Below are positions 32,831-45,405 of a stretch of 64,000 nucleotides of DNA, piece after piece. The notes under the pieces were generated by a model. That model was not told the DNA's origin. It was given only the letters and a program-made list of their open reading frames with translations, and did no database searches. The position numbers were made by a program, and so were the translations under genes. This DNA is from Congeria kusceri. Lineage: Eukaryota > Mollusca > Bivalvia > Myida > Dreissenidae. Within the stretch, counting starts at the first letter, position 1. Each line of letters begins with the position of its first letter. The stretch is from NCBI GenBank assembly GCA_027627225.1, contig CM051034.1, forward strand, positions 6,626,858 through 6,690,857, in the 5' to 3' direction.

Positions 32831-33960
32831 AAAAAATAGCATCTCACACTGAGGGGATTTAGACAAATATACTTGGCTCTAGAGTGGGGAATTAGACCCC
32901 AAAATCAAAATTTGTCATTTTCCCCTGGGTCAGCCAGCCGCCCCGCCCCCTTAATGGGGGGATATTGATAAGTTAAGTGCATTATTGCTACTACAAAAAT
33001 ATATTCGTGAAAAGATGGTGATATATGTTGTTTTAATGCATGTCTTTGTTTAGGTGAAATACCGTTGATATGCCCCTTGAATGCTGGGATTGATTATATT
33101 CCATTGTGTCTTCATTTTTGAGGTTTTCTACATTTTTTGCAGGCAGTGTTTAATTAGTGTAAAACACGTCCCTGGCGCAATTGCCAAAGATCTGAAAAAT
33201 TTTAACCGTTAAAAGACCTTTGTCAAGTTCAAAACGAACAATTGGTTTCCTATTGCACAATACATGTTATAAGGTAATAGAAATGCATTATACTATAGAG
33301 ACATATACACTAAATAAAGAATACATAATATAATACATAATGAAATATTTGATAAAACCAATCAGCAAAAATGTTTGTAAAAATTAACTCGCGAAAAACT
33401 TGGAAACCATACGAAGAAATGACAGCATGCATTGCTTTAACCAACTGTACTATACAAAACACTCACTATTCTGATGCCAAAATGTAAACATGACTTGAAA
33501 GGGCCAAACAAATGTGTCCCATATTATAAATAGATTTTATCTCAGAATGTGATTCCCGTTTCGTTGACATAGTGCCTTTAATGAAATGTAGAATTTACCA
33601 ACGCACGTGTAATCTAAAACGTCAATTGGAAGAGAAGTAAGAATAGCAAGAATCTCAGGAATAGGAACATTTGGACGACTAGTAAGAAGTGGAAGTATGC
33701 CAAGAATGGAAACATTTGGAACAGAATGAAGAAATAGAAGAATAGGAACATTTGGCAGGAAAGGAAGAATGTAAAGAGCAGGATATTTGGAAGAGAAGGA
33801 AGAATTGGAAAAAAACTGGATTATTTGGAATAGAAACAAGAATAGCAAGATGAAGAGAAGGAAGAAGCGAAAGAATTACAAGAGGAGCAGCAAGAATTGA
33901 ATGAATGAAAAACGTCAGAATGCAGAATGTAATTTTTAAACTTATACTGTTCCATAGTTA

Positions 33961-34895
33961 TTATTTGGCAAGATTACTAGAGACTGTGATAAGTTTTAGT
34001 CTGTTTAGAAATAGATTAGATTTGTGAATTGATTACATGAGATATTGTCATATTGTTCATATTTATAATTATGTTTATCTTATATATCATCCTGGTTATA
34101 CCTTGAAAAAAAAACCACAGAAAAAGCAAAGTCAAATATATTCAAATACAATGTTTTTCGTTTGTCAATAATTGCTTTCAGGCAAGACATATAAACGAGA
34201 GGTTTAGTACAGCAGCTGATCTGATCATGAAACAAAAGGAGACAGTTGCACCGATAATCGGTACATTTGTCGTAAAACAAAATAACCGACCCTAGGTTCA
34301 ACAAAGAGGTTACTGTCGCACTTATGAAAATATGAATAGTGCCAAATTATGAACGGTAACATTATAATTGTAAATATCATTCACTATTCTACAATATATA
34401 TATAATTTATGTCATATTTAATCATGTTTTAAAGCTTAATACACCTGTAGATGGTACACCCAGTATACTTCATCAATACGGACAGCTTAATTGATACGGG
34501 ATGCTTGGAGAATAATTTTATTAGTCCAAGTTTCAAACACGTCTAAATTTTCCCACAAATGTTTATCCTTTGCAATGAAAACCGCTGTGGAGTGCTGAAT
34601 TGAAAACATCATTTTATTTAACCCAAAGAAAAACTACAACAAAACAGTGATCCGCCTTTTCGTCGTTTGACCGTCGTGTAGTACCAAAACAACCATGCAC
34701 TGATGAACCGATACTTTTCTTTGGAAGTTATATCTGTGTCGATGAATTTTATTGTAAAAATATTGTTAACAATAGTCAAATGGTCTCCTAGTTTTATTTT
34801 CTATATAAAATATTATATAATTTTATATACGTACCGTCACCGTATGACTCAATGTTGGTGGAACAAAGCTAACAGGCCTATATATTATCTGTTTA
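33961..34895. other. Intergenic, nothing assigned
   Basis: AT-rich sequence; no exon-like segment or element end recognised. Confidence 0.4.
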
Positions 34896-34899
34896 TTGT

Positions 34900-35255
34900 T
34901 ATGTCTCATAAAGTGGGAGGCATTATTTATTGCAATTGTCTGTCCGTACGTACGTACGTACGTACGCATGAAGTTCCCGAAATTGTGTGGAACTCCTCAA
35001 CTCCTCTTTAAGTGTTGTATGGAATTCGCTCAAACATTTACAGCTGGAGAACCTTTTATGTGTAGATGACTGTAAAGGAAGGAATTCTGGCTGTGACAAA
35101 TTTTAGACGAATTTTGACCCCTTATATTTGCACTATAGAAAATATATGACAATAAATTTGTCGAGGCAAAAGTGTTGCTGACATGCCCTTTGTCCGTGTC
35201 CAAACATGTGTTGTACGTGGGGGCATCCGTGTCTGTTGCATCTAGTTTCTGGAGC
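34900..35255 (+). repeat. Element D relative, short copy
   Basis: A tccgtacgtacgtacgtacg head at 34942 and the tail gggggcatccgtgtctgttg ... ctagtttct at 35219-35253 match element D (13243-13280). The core is reduced or replaced. The frame upstream in - orientation is not supported. Confidence 0.6.
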
Positions 35256-36130
35256 TTTTCTGTTATAATTTTAATATTATTTGAAAAGTAAATAGGAAAC
35301 GAGCTTGTAGCTTGACATTTATAGTTGAACCAACTGTAGGTGCTTAGTATAAATGTTTGACGACGACTTTTGAGATGCCCTAAAGGAACATGAGCTGTAG
35401 GATTATTATAAGAATTTATAAACAACGGTCAAATATTTAAATTACAACACAGATACTGGAATAAATCCAGTTTATATTTTATGTTTTATTGAGGCGGGAA
35501 ATTTGGCTAGTCTGTTTTTAAAATGTTATGCCAATTTGAAAAGTTATAATTTCAACATAAACACGATAATATAGTTGTACTCAGGATTTGTTGTTTACAT
35601 TACTTTTGCCTTTACCAAGAAGAACTTTGAGCTGTACATTAACGTACATATTTGCTCAAAGTATCCAGGAAGAACTACTTTGTTGAACGCTTGTGTATAT
35701 CCCTTATTCTTCAGATACCGTTATTTGTTCAAGATGCTGTAGAATAATAACACGTTTGGTAACTAGGCTGTCTGAAAATATATGTATTTTATTTCATCAT
35801 TGTCTTAAAGTAAATTGAGCCAGAAAATCATGTGATAAAAGCAACATAATCATTCTTTTAATGTGCTACTTTCAGGCTAAACATATTCTGGTATTGGGTT
35901 TAACAGCAGTGCAAGTACCCTTTTCCATCGTTATACACTCGATTTTTTTCGAACTTAAACTGAAAAGTATTTCATTAAAATTGAAAAAAAAATAGATTGA
36001 CAAGGAACGGTATCAACAGAGGCTTGTTGATTATGGGAGATTTTTATGGTTGACCTGTTCAAGATGCTGTCATTTGTAAACAGAATTAAATTTTACAGAT
36101 TTTGTTTCTTGAAATTGAAGATAGATTATT
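35256..36130. other. Intergenic, nothing assigned
   Basis: AT-rich sequence without a recognised feature. Confidence 0.4.
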
Positions 36131-36132
36131 TT

Positions 36133-38308
36133 TTAGCTTTTGTGAGCGCCCATTGTCCGTCGTCCGTGCGTCCGTACGTCGTCAACTATTAATTCAAACG
36201 ACATCTCCTCCTAAACCACTTGGCAGATTTTTACCAAACTTCACAAGAATGATCATTGGGTGACCCTATTTCAAAGTTGTTCAAGTCGTTACAGTCCGCT
36301 GCATATGTAGGTCACCAGGGCTAAAAATAGATTTAAAAATGTAAACTTAAAAAATCTCTGAAACCGCAAGGCCCAGAGGTTTCATATTTGGTATGTTACA
36401 TCCTATAGTGGTCCTCGACAAAGATGTTGAAATTATGCCCCTGGGGTCAAAACTGGCCACGCCCCAGGGATCACATTGTTTATATAGAATATATAGCAAA
36501 ATGACTTCAAAATCTTCTCCTCTGAAACCACAAGGCCCAGAGGTTTCATATTTGGTATGTAACATCCTATAGTGGTCCTCTACAAAGATTGTTCAAATTA
36601 TGCCCCATGGGTCAAAACTGGCCACGCCCCGGGGGTCACATGTTTTATATACAATATATAGCAAAATGACTTTAAAAATCTTCTCCTCTGAAACCGCAAG
36701 GCCCAGAGGTTTCATATTTGGTTTGTAACATCCTTTTGTGGTCATTTACAAAGTTTGTTCAAATTATGCCCCTGGGGTCAAAACAGGCCACACCCGGGGG
36801 TCACATGGTTATATAGAATATATAGCAATATGACCTTAAAAATCTTCTCCTCTGAAACCACAAGGCCCAGAGGTTTCGTATTTGTAATGCAACATCCTAT
36901 AGTGGCCCTCTACAAAGATTGTTCAAATTATGCCCCTGGAGTCAAAACTGGCCACGCCCTGGGGGTCACATGGTTTATATAGACTTAAATAGCGAAATGT
37001 CTTTAAAAATCTTCTCTGAAACCGCAAGGCCCAGAGGTTTCATTTTGGTATGTAACATCCTTTAGTGGTCCTCTACAAATATTATTCAATTTATGGCCCT
37101 AGGGTCAAAACTGGACACGCCCCGGGGGTCACATGATTTATATATACTTAAATAGCAAAATGACTTTAAAAATCTTCTTGTCAGAAACCGTAGGGCCCAG
37201 AGGTTTCATATTTGGTATGTAACATCCTATAGTGGTCCTCTACAAAGATTGTTCAAATTATGCCCCTGGGGTCAAAATGGGCCACGCCCTGGGGGTCACA
37301 TGGTTTATATAGAATATATAGCAAAATGAATTTCAAAATCTTCTTCTCTGAAACCACAAGGCCCAGAGGTTTCATATTTGGTATGTTACATCCTATAGTG
37401 GTCCTCTACAAAGATTGTTCAAATTATGCCCCTGGGGTCAGAACTGGCCACGCCCTGGGATCACATGGTTTATATTGAATATATTGCAAAATGACTTTAA
37501 AAATCTCCTCCTCTGAAACTGCAAGGCCCAGAGTATTCATATTTGGTATGCAACATCCTTAAGTTGTCCTTTACAAAGATTGTTCACATTATGCCCCTGC
37601 GGTCAAAAGTGGCCACGCCCCTGGGGTCACATGGTTTTTAAAGAATATATCGCAAAATGACTTTAAAAATATTCTCCTCTGAAACCACAAGGCCCAGAGG
37701 TTTCATATTTGGTATGTAACATCCTATAGTGGTCCTCTACAAAGATTGTTCAAATTATGCCCCTGGTTCAAAACTGACCACGCCCCAGGATCACATGGTT
37801 TATATAAACCTAAATAGCAAAATGTCTTGAAAAACTTCTTCTCTGAAACCGCAAGGCCCAGAGGTTTCTTATTTGGTATGTAACACTGTATAGTGATCCT
37901 CTACAAAGATTGTTCAAATTATGCCCGTGGGCTCAAAACTGGCAGCGCCCCGGGGGGTCAAATGGTTTATATAAACTTAAATAGCAAAATGTCTTTAAAA
38001 ATCTCCTCTGAAACCGCAAGGCCCAGAGGTTTCGTATTTGGTATTTAACATCCTATAGTGGTCCTCTACAAAGATCATTCAAATTATGCCTCATGGGTCA
38101 AAACAGACCACACCCCAGGGGTCACATGGTTACTATAGACTTAAATAGCAAAATGACTTTAAAAATCTTCTCCTCTGAAACCGCCTGGAGGTTTGATATT
38201 TGGTATGTAACATTGTATAGTGGTCCTCTACAAATATTGTTCAGATTATGCCTCTGGGGTCAAAACTGGTCATGGGTTCACATGGTTTATATAGACCCTC
38301 TTGTTTTG
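36133..38308 (+). repeat. Tandem-core element B, copy 2 (about 12 units of 165 bp)
   Basis: Same head (ttttgtgagcgcccattgtc, cgtccgtgcgtccgtacg), the same unit words as 1747-3265 and the same tail (gaccctcttgtttt). ggtcacatggtttatat recurs about every 165 bp, some twelve times. The longer array shows that copy number of the unit varies between insertions. Confidence 0.9.
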
Positions 38309-38523
38309 TATTTTATATATGTTTTAAAACAAGTAACTTGAAGTATGGTCAAACATATCTTATGTACAATTTTCATAGTGTATTTAAACAGTATTTAAAG
38401 AAATGAGCATTATTTAGACAATAATATACGGCAGAGCTGGGCCGGGCATCTATAATCGGCCCGCTGCCGATATAATGGCCCGAGGGCCTTTGGCATATAT
38501 AGTTTTGGAGATATAGAACATGG

Positions 38524-41500
38524 AAAACGTCTATGGAAATTCAACAATTCACTATTTAATAATATTGGCTACTTAAATTGCATTAATACTTAATTGAAAA
38601 TATTAAGAGACAATACTGTATTCCAATTTATAATATAGAAAACATGATAATACTTGACAACAATGACATACAGTTTGTGATAAATGATCAACTATTCCTA
38701 GAAACGTTACTTATGGAAATAAGAGGAAAAACAATTTCATTCTCATCATATTTAGCTAAGTTAAATAAAAACAACTAATCTAATTTAATTACGAAAATAG
38801 AAGAACTTGAAAAATCATTACATGTAACTAATACTTATCAGAACTTGAAAAATCATTACATGAAACTTATACTGATCAGCTGCAGGAATTAAAAAATGAA
38901 TTGGAAAAGTTAAGGGAAAATACACTTAAAGGCTCACTTATTTGTTCAAGAGCTAAATGGCTAGATGGGGAGAAACCTTCAATGTACTTCTGCTCTCTTG
39001 AATCAAACCATTATACAAAAAAGTCAATACCTTTTATTGAAACAGAAAATAGTACTAATTTGGATGATCAAAATGATATTTTACATGAAGCAGTTTCATT
39101 TTATCAAACACTATACAAAAGAAATGAAAATGAAGTTGCATATGACATAAATACTGATTTAGTTAATGCCAATGTACAGGAACTCAATAAAGCTCAATCA
39201 GAAGCTTTAGAAGGACTACTTAGTATAAATGAAGTTGCCTTTACACTTAAAAATATGAAAAAGGACAGATGTCCAGGCTCTGATGGTTTCACTGCACAAT
39301 TATAAAGTGTTTTGGAACAGATTAGGCCATTTCATAGTACGAAGTATAAATTATGCATTTAATAATAATTCATTGTCCACAACTCAAAAACATGGAAAAA
39401 TAACTTGCAGCCCAAGAGACAATAAACCGTGCTGCTATTTGAAAAATTTAAGACCATTAATCTTATTAAATGTTGTATACAAACTGGCATCTGGGACTAT
39501 TGCAAATAGGTTAAAAACAGTACTTGATGTTTTAATCTCCAAAGACCAAGCTGGTTTCATTAAAGGGCGATTTATTGGTAAAAACACTAGATTACTTTAC
39601 GACATCTTGAAATATGCTGAAGATAATAATTTGCCTGGGTTACTTATGACAATAGATTTTGAAAAAGCGTTTGATACCTTATCTTTTAAGTTTATAGAAA
39701 CTACTTTTAGATTTTTTAATTTCAGACCAATGTTCCAACAATGGATATCCATGTTTTTGCTCAATGCTGTGGCATCTATACAAATAAATGGATTTTTATC
39801 TTTTGCATTGAGAGGGGCTGTCGTCAAGGGGACCCGATAAGCGCTTACATTTTTTTATTGTATGTGCGGAAATTCTAGCTATTAAAATCAGACAAAGCAA
39901 ACAAATAAAGGGTATAACAATTAAAGACATAGAATACAAAATATCACAATTTGCTGATGACACCTCTTTATTACTTGACAGATCAGAATCATCTCTTAAT
40001 TGTACGTTAGACATGCTTAATGAATTTTCAACATACTCTGGATTGAAAATAAACTATGATAAAACTAATTTAATTTGGATAGGCTCTATGAAATATAGTA
40101 CAACGTCGATAAAAACAAAATACAAACTGACACGGGGAGCAACATCTTTTAAAGTTCTTGGGATAGTGTACGACGTAAATATAGAAAACATAATCCTGAA
40201 CAATTTTGATAATAAAATCAACAGTATCAAAAATTTAATAACACATTGGAATTGCAGAAATATGACACCGCTCGGAAAAATAACCGTCGTAAAATCACTA
40301 CTTCTCCCTCTGCTTACTCATCTATTTGCGTCACTACCAACACCAAGAATAGAAATTATGAAACAACTTAACACACTTTTTTATGACTTCATATGTGCAG
40401 GTCCAAGCAAAATTATAAGCACAGTAATTGTTAAAGAATATAATGAAGGAGGTTTAAATATGGTAGATGTCTGTTCTTTTGAAAAACAAATGAAATTAAC
40501 ATGGCTTAAGAGACTTGTGATAGGAGAATGAAATTTTTATACACTTGTTAAATCCTTCATTGATATAACAAACCTTTTTAATACTGGTAAAATGTTTGTT
40601 GAAAAGCTTTACATAAATTTAAAAAATAAATTTTGGCAAGACGTATTAAAAAGCTAAATATTGTATATTGAAAATTTGCCTTTAGTCAATAGTGAAGATA
40701 TTCTAGCTATGCCTTTGTTTTACAATGAAAAATTTAAAATTGGCAATAATTATATATATATTAAATGTCTGCAGGAAATAGGCATTCGATTTATTAGAGA
40801 CATATTGATAGATAGAGAACGTTTTATCTCCAAAGAATCTTTGGACTACCAAATTGGAACAAATGTGAATTTTCTACTGTACCAAGGTCTTATAAAAGTA
40901 AAAAGTCAATTTATTAAGAATTTTGGAGACATATTTACGTATGATAATAGTATTCAAGGACCTGTATTAGCAACATACGTAAAGAAAATAGTAACAAGTC
41001 CTAAAGAAGAAAAACATGTTTATAAAATATTTATTCAAAACAGTGAAATCCCAACTAGTCAAACAAAATGGAATTCAGAGTTCTTTGGTATTTACTGGAA
41101 ACGTGTATATCCACTTGTGTTTAATATTAGTAGAGATAGTTATATCCAATGGTTCCAATGTAGAATAGTCCACAGAATCTTGGGAACAAAATCCAGTATG
41201 TTTAATATGAATAGTTACTGATAATCTTTGTACATTTTGTAAACATGAAGTAGAAAATATAACACACTTGTTTTGGAACTGTGTACATTCTCAAGATATT
41301 ATTAATTTTGCATTTCACGTTGTAAATAGAAATAAACCAAACTCAACATATCCATCTAACATGTCAGGATATGATACTTGGTATAACAAATTCAAAAATG
41401 AACAATTAAATATTTTATGCCTAGAAATTAAACGATATATTTTTCATTGCCAGAGAAAAACAGAAAGCCGTCTAATTTTGGACTCATAAATAGCCTCAAG

Positions 41501-41929
41501 CACTCATTAGAAATATATAAAACTACAAAAAAACGTGACGAAGGATTAAAAGCTTGGTCACTAGTCAGCATGTTTACAGATATTGCTTATAATGAAATTG
41601 AAATAGTACTTAATAATAATAATGATTGAATTCAGTTTTCAGCCTTTTTTATGTCTACAATGTCATAGCACGTATAATATATACTCTATTCAATTCATTC
41701 TCTTTTGTTTATATTTTTTGTTGTGCAATATTATCTACGACATAGCATTCGTACATATACATGTAATGAGTTTATTCATTGGATTGTAAGTATATACATT
41801 TTTGGTACATGATTATGTATTAATGTTATATATGTGTATATGTGTATTTTGCATGCCTCCATGTATATATTTATGTATGTAAATATACTATGAGTAAATA
41901 AAATATTGCACAAGCACAAAAAAAAAAAA
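38524..41929 (+). mobile_element. L1-like (Tx1/L1 group) non-LTR retrotransposon, 5'-truncated
   Basis: Begins within ORF2 between endonuclease and RT (LWKFNNSLFNN near 38533) and ends with an AATAAA at about 41896 and an A-run at 41918-41929. The 5' truncation and A-tail are the marks of target-primed reverse transcription. No endonuclease or ORF1 remains, so it cannot move by itself. I could not find a certain target duplication. Confidence 0.85.
38640..41632 (+). pseudogene. LINE ORF2 reverse transcriptase, broken by frameshifts and stops
   Basis: Fragments in several frames give a typical LINE ORF2. First comes a linker with FLETLLMEIRGKTISFSSYL near 38699. Then the RT start (CPGSDGFTAQL near 39271) and NLRPLILLNVVYK near 39448. 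RT motif A is TIDFEKAFD (about 39650). Motif B, RGCRQGDPIS, lies at about 39814 in a frame shifted by one base. The catalytic box FADDTSLLLD is at about 39950, and a C-terminal zinc-knuckle-like CTFCKHEVENITHLFWNC at about 41229. Frame breaks lie near 39305, 39835-39860, 40531, 40660 and 41221. The enzyme once copied the element RNA at nicked DNA; this copy is dead. Confidence 0.85.
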
Positions 41930-42708
41930 TGTTAATGGCGTAACATGATTAAATTTCAAGTATTCAATTAAATCAATCAGTACTGAACAATTGCTTTTAA
42001 AATGATGGGGTAATATTCAGTGCTGGCAAACTCCTTATCTGTTGCTCTGAAGAATAAATCTCCCAGTGGGCCACAGTTCAGTGAGGGAACACTGTTATAA
42101 TATTCACCAATTTATTCAAATTTTTAAGGACAAGCAGAAGTATCACCAGGAGCAGCAGCGCCAGCAAACAAATGATAACAGCCGCTAATGTGATGATAAG
42201 TAAATGGTCAGGCTGTGAACCAGGTGAATGCAAACCAGGTTTGTTTGTCAATTTACATATAATTTTATGAATTGACTACACTACACAATATAAAATATAA
42301 TAATAGCAAAATAGTTTGAAATAATTGAAACAGATAATAAGATTCTAGGAATGCAGCACTGTGTTCATGTATCCATACATTAAAACAAAAGGCTAATTAG
42401 TTCATCTTGTACTTTGATTTGCACATTAAGCATTTAAATCATTGCATCATGTAATTAAATAAATGTTTTCTTAATTTGTAAAATCTGATATACATCATGC
42501 ATTTTAAAAAGGCTTTGAAATTATACTAATTTAAATGGTATATTGCTGGTATTTTCTTACAAAACTGTTCGACACAAAGCAGTTGTGATTATGGGTTTTT
42601 CAAATGTTGATTAAAAGATTCAAATGCCATATTTCTTAAAGAACATTATGTGAACATGTTTTTGGTCTTCTGCTACTTTGGAGTGTTATGCTGGAGAGCG
42701 GTTTCTTA
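41930..42708. other. Flank of LINE with one possible exon
   Basis: Around 42129-42225 a frame opens through SKQMITAANVMISKWSGCEP before ccag/gtgaat, a possible exon on the + strand. A second frame there reads DKQKYHQEQQRQQ then stops. Neither is proven. The rest is AT-rich with nothing seen. Confidence 0.25.
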
Positions 42709-42720
42709 CAATGACATGGT

Positions 42721-42934
42721 ACACGGTAGACGGGCCGGCTAGCTCAGTTGGTAGAGTGCAGGACTGTTAATCCGGGTCTCGTGAGTTCACTGCCCGGCTC
42801 GGCCACATAACTCGTGTGGGGATTGGTCAATAATCAACAATTTCTACGGTGCGAGTAGGTTAACTGACAGCCATTATATGGCTGAAATGCTGTAAAATAC
42901 AGCGAAATATCCAAACAAACAAAAAAAAAGAAAT
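42721..42934 (+). mobile_element. tRNA-Lys-like SINE with 12-bp target duplication
   Basis: The head ccggctagctcagttggtag resembles animal tRNA-Lys; the anticodon loop is ctgttaa. The body carries a tggctgaaatgctgtaaaat core and a ccaaacaaacaaa tail, a SINE end known from bivalves. It is flanked by caatgacatggt at 42709-42720 and 42935-42946. The B-box is decayed (gagttcactgcc). Confidence 0.85.
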
Positions 42935-43218
42935 CAATGACATGGTGGGCCACAAGCAACTTTTGAGCCCAGCTGTTTTAGATTAAAAAATGGATTTATA
43001 TGAAGAAACAAACGTTTCAGATTTTTCTGAAGAAATTATTATAAAATAATTAAGACTTTAATTGTAGACGCAATGTTTCCCTGATGTGTTACAGGTTTAA
43101 AGCACATACCTTATGGAAGGTGTTAAGTCAAGCTAGCCAATTGATTGGTAAAACAACAACAACAGAGAACTGTATCAATTAGTACAGGCAAATAGTTTGT
43201 GTGAATGTTTTATTTCAG

Positions 43219-43736
43219 GAACGTATGATTTCAGTAAGTGTCCCTTTCCGGCCAACCAGTGCAGCAGACATCCCTCTTGGCCGGCTCTGCAATGCTGTCA
43301 GCGTCAGTAGTATCAGTCTTGGCCGGCTCTGCAATGCTGCCAGCGTCAGTAGTATCAGTCTTGGCCGGCTCTGCAATGCTGTCAGCGTCAGTAGTATCCC
43401 TCTTGGCCGGCTCTGCAATGCTGTCAGCGTCAGTAGTATCAGTCTTGGCCGGCTCTGCAATGCTGCCAGCGTCAGTAGTATCCCTCTTGGCCGGCTCTGC
43501 AATGCTGTCAGCGTCAGTAGTATCAGTCTTGGCCGGCTCTGCAATGCTGTCAGCGTCAGTAGTATCAGTCTTGGCTGGCTCTGCAATGCTGCCAGCGTCA
43601 GTAGTATCAGTCTTGGCTGGCTCTGCAATGCTGTCAGCGTCAGTAGTATCAGTCTTGGCTGGCTCTGCAATGCTGTCAGCGTCAGTAGTATCCCTCTTGG
43701 CCGGCTCTGCAATGCTGTCAGCGTCAGTAGTATCAG
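43219..43736 (+). CDS. Possible exon made of a 42-bp minisatellite
   Basis: A strong acceptor (gttttatttcag) and a donor (atcag/gtacat) bracket a 518-bp stretch. One + frame is open throughout, ends in phase 2 and so fits the next candidate exon at 44274. It would encode about eleven repeats of a 14-residue unit containing LGRLCNAVSVSSI. A different + frame starts TYDFSKCPFPANQCSRHPSW and then stops. The - strand is also open (unit TDTTDADSIAEPAK). Since 42 is a multiple of three, openness alone proves nothing; the splice sites are the only real support. Confidence 0.3.
43262..43735. repeat. 42-bp minisatellite, about 11 copies
   Basis: Unit cttggccggctctgcaatgc followed by tgtcagcgtcagtagtatca and two more bases. 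Variants alternate at a few sites (tgtcagcg / tgccagcg, atcagt / atccct, ggccgg / ggctgg), suggesting recent unequal exchange. High GC against its surroundings. Confidence 0.9.
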
Positions 43737-43750
43737 GTACATCTAAGTAA

Positions 43751-44151
43751 TTTAAAGAAGCATATCGACGGTATTTCCCGTAAATATAGACACATATTAA
43801 AACTAGGCATATTCCCATTTTTCAAAAATATATTTTTTCTACTAGCAATGATATATTGACAGAATCTTTAAGAAAAAAATTAACACAATACCAAAAATTC
43901 GTTTTTCGATACACTGTTCCAGCAGGATTCGAACTTCATGTTAATTCATTTATGTTAATATTACTACTAATTTTCCAGTGCCCGCGAAAAGTGTCATGGT
44001 GACCACTTTCTAATTACAAAAATCAATACTTTATTGTTTGTTTATAAAATGAGACCTATGTGTTAAGCAATCAATTGATAAATACTGCCTAAAATATAAT
44101 TTTGTTTTTGAAAATATTATATCGTATTAGCCGTCGATATGCCCTTTTAGG
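43751..44151 (+). mobile_element. MITE F, copy 2
   Basis: Ends ttaaagaagcatatcgacgg and ccgtcgatatgcccttttag are inverted repeats. Internal gcccgcgaaaagtgtca and ggtgacca are shared with the copies at 32073, 47992 and 59985. Confidence 0.75.
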
Positions 44152-44273
44152 AAAAAAAACAACATGTCAATGTTAAGACAGCATTGTCCAAATTGAATCA
44201 GGTTCCAATATGGATAATGCACATTCTAGCTCTGTTTCTGGTCGGACTATTAGTTCTAATAACCTCTTTACAG

Positions 44274-44314
44274 AAATGTATTTGAGATTTTAGCCACCCC
44301 AAGCAATGATCAAG
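44274..44314 (+). CDS. Possible short exon, unrecognised gene
   Basis: Acceptor taacctctttacag and donor gtgagc. The 41-bp segment reads NVFEILATPSNDQ in the frame that fits the neighbours (phase 2 in, phase 1 out). No family recognised. Confidence 0.35.
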
Positions 44315-44752
44315 GTGAGCTTTTTGTGGTCAGTGTGGTCTGTAGTTCTCTTGTCCAGAAATTTTTGGAAAAATAATTGCAGATATCACCGCAAAAATGA
44401 TGTGTTGTTTAATTCTTTATTCATGCTCATTTATTCTGCAATGTTAAAGCTTGCTTATTTATTCTGCAACAAGGATGTTTTTGACTGTAAGGCCAAAAAA
44501 AAATCTGTGTTTCGGGCAACCCGACCCTACCTAGCGAAGTTTTTACATCGACCCTCAAGTTTTTAGCGAAGATTGTTTTCCATGAAATCTGTATTCGTCA
44601 GATTTGAGATAATTTTCGATGTTTTTTTACTGAAATGTGTCTTTAAAAAAAGTTTAAAAAAAAATCAATCCCGACCCTACCCAACTTTTTTCAGTCTGTT
44701 GCCCGAAAGACACAATTTGTTTTTTTGGCCATGTCAGATAGCTTGTTTGCAG

Positions 44753-44865
44753 CTCAAAGGTACAGTCCTGGATTTGAAAACCTGGCGACCATATTCCTCA
44801 GCATTGCGCACACCGTATGAAAGCTGCATGATACTGATGTTGTTCAACTGTTCCTGAATATTAAA
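44753..44865 (+). CDS. Possible exon with in-frame TGA, unrecognised gene
   Basis: Acceptor gcttgtttgcag and donor gtaagt; 113 bp, phase 1 in and phase 0 out, consistent with the exon at 44274. The frame reads YSPGFENLATIFLSIAHTV, then TGA, then KLHDTDVVQLFLNIK up to the donor. Protein-like sequence on both sides of the stop points to a decayed exon. Another frame (LKTWRPYSSALRTPYESC) is open to a stop near the end. No family recognised. Confidence 0.35.
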
Positions 44866-45309
44866 GTAAGTTATGATACCTCACTTTTGTCTACAATGAC
44901 AAACTCCCGTTACCGGAGAAAGAGATATTTTGACTATCAAAAACATTTTCAATCTTTTTGACACATGACCAAGTGAAAGTGACTGTCAGGTCATGTGACC
45001 GCGCTGATATTTTGAATGTCATATAAGAGCAGGTAACTGCTTCAATTTTTTTAAAACCAAATTATGGAATGTTTGCCTCCCTTGTCGTGACGTCATATAC
45101 CGGTAGTGGTGACGTCTTTATTCAATCTGTAAACCAGCGATTCTCTTCAAAAGTAACTTTCAGAAAAAAATGTCAAGATTTGCAAGTATTTCTGAAAAAG
45201 GAAGAATATTTAAACATTCTTGAATCTTGATGGGCAGAATTAAATGAATTAAAACATGTTTTACCTTTTTTACTAACTTAATTTTGTTCGGTATATTAAA
45301 ATAAATATC

Positions 45310-45405
45310 AAATGGTAGCGTGTGTGACATTGATATTGTTGGCTTTGGCCTCGGGTGTCATTCTGCACTCGGGTTGACAATATCAATGTCACACATGCTG
45401 CCATA
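45310..45405. repeat. Hairpin (about 28-bp stem)
   Basis: tgtgtgacattgatattgt near 45319 pairs with acaatatcaatgtcacaca near 45377. The stem extends outward with a few mismatches, and the loop is about 38 bases. It looks like a small foldback unit. Confidence 0.75.

Larger units (their letters stand above)
31445..33960. mobile_element. Foldback-like element with about 350-bp pyrimidine/purine arms
   Basis: Left arm (31445-31805) begins ttatttatggaacagtatta and continues through tandem ttcctattcttcc and aaatgttcc words. Right arm (33600-33960) is its complement (ggaagagaagg, gaataggaacatttgga, ending acttatactgttccatag). Arms match at both outer and inner ends (inner cattcttgctattcttac and its complement). 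The frames read through the arms are low-complexity and not genes. The interior holds a MITE, a G-run and a minisatellite. Confidence 0.65.

Noticed and set aside
38901..41629. Active LINE reverse transcriptase gene
   Set aside because: At least four frame breaks, no endonuclease domain and no ORF1; it is a dead 5'-truncated copy.
42733..42806. tRNA gene (Asn GTT or Lys)
   Set aside because: Decayed B-box, a SINE core and tail, and a target-site duplication around the whole unit.
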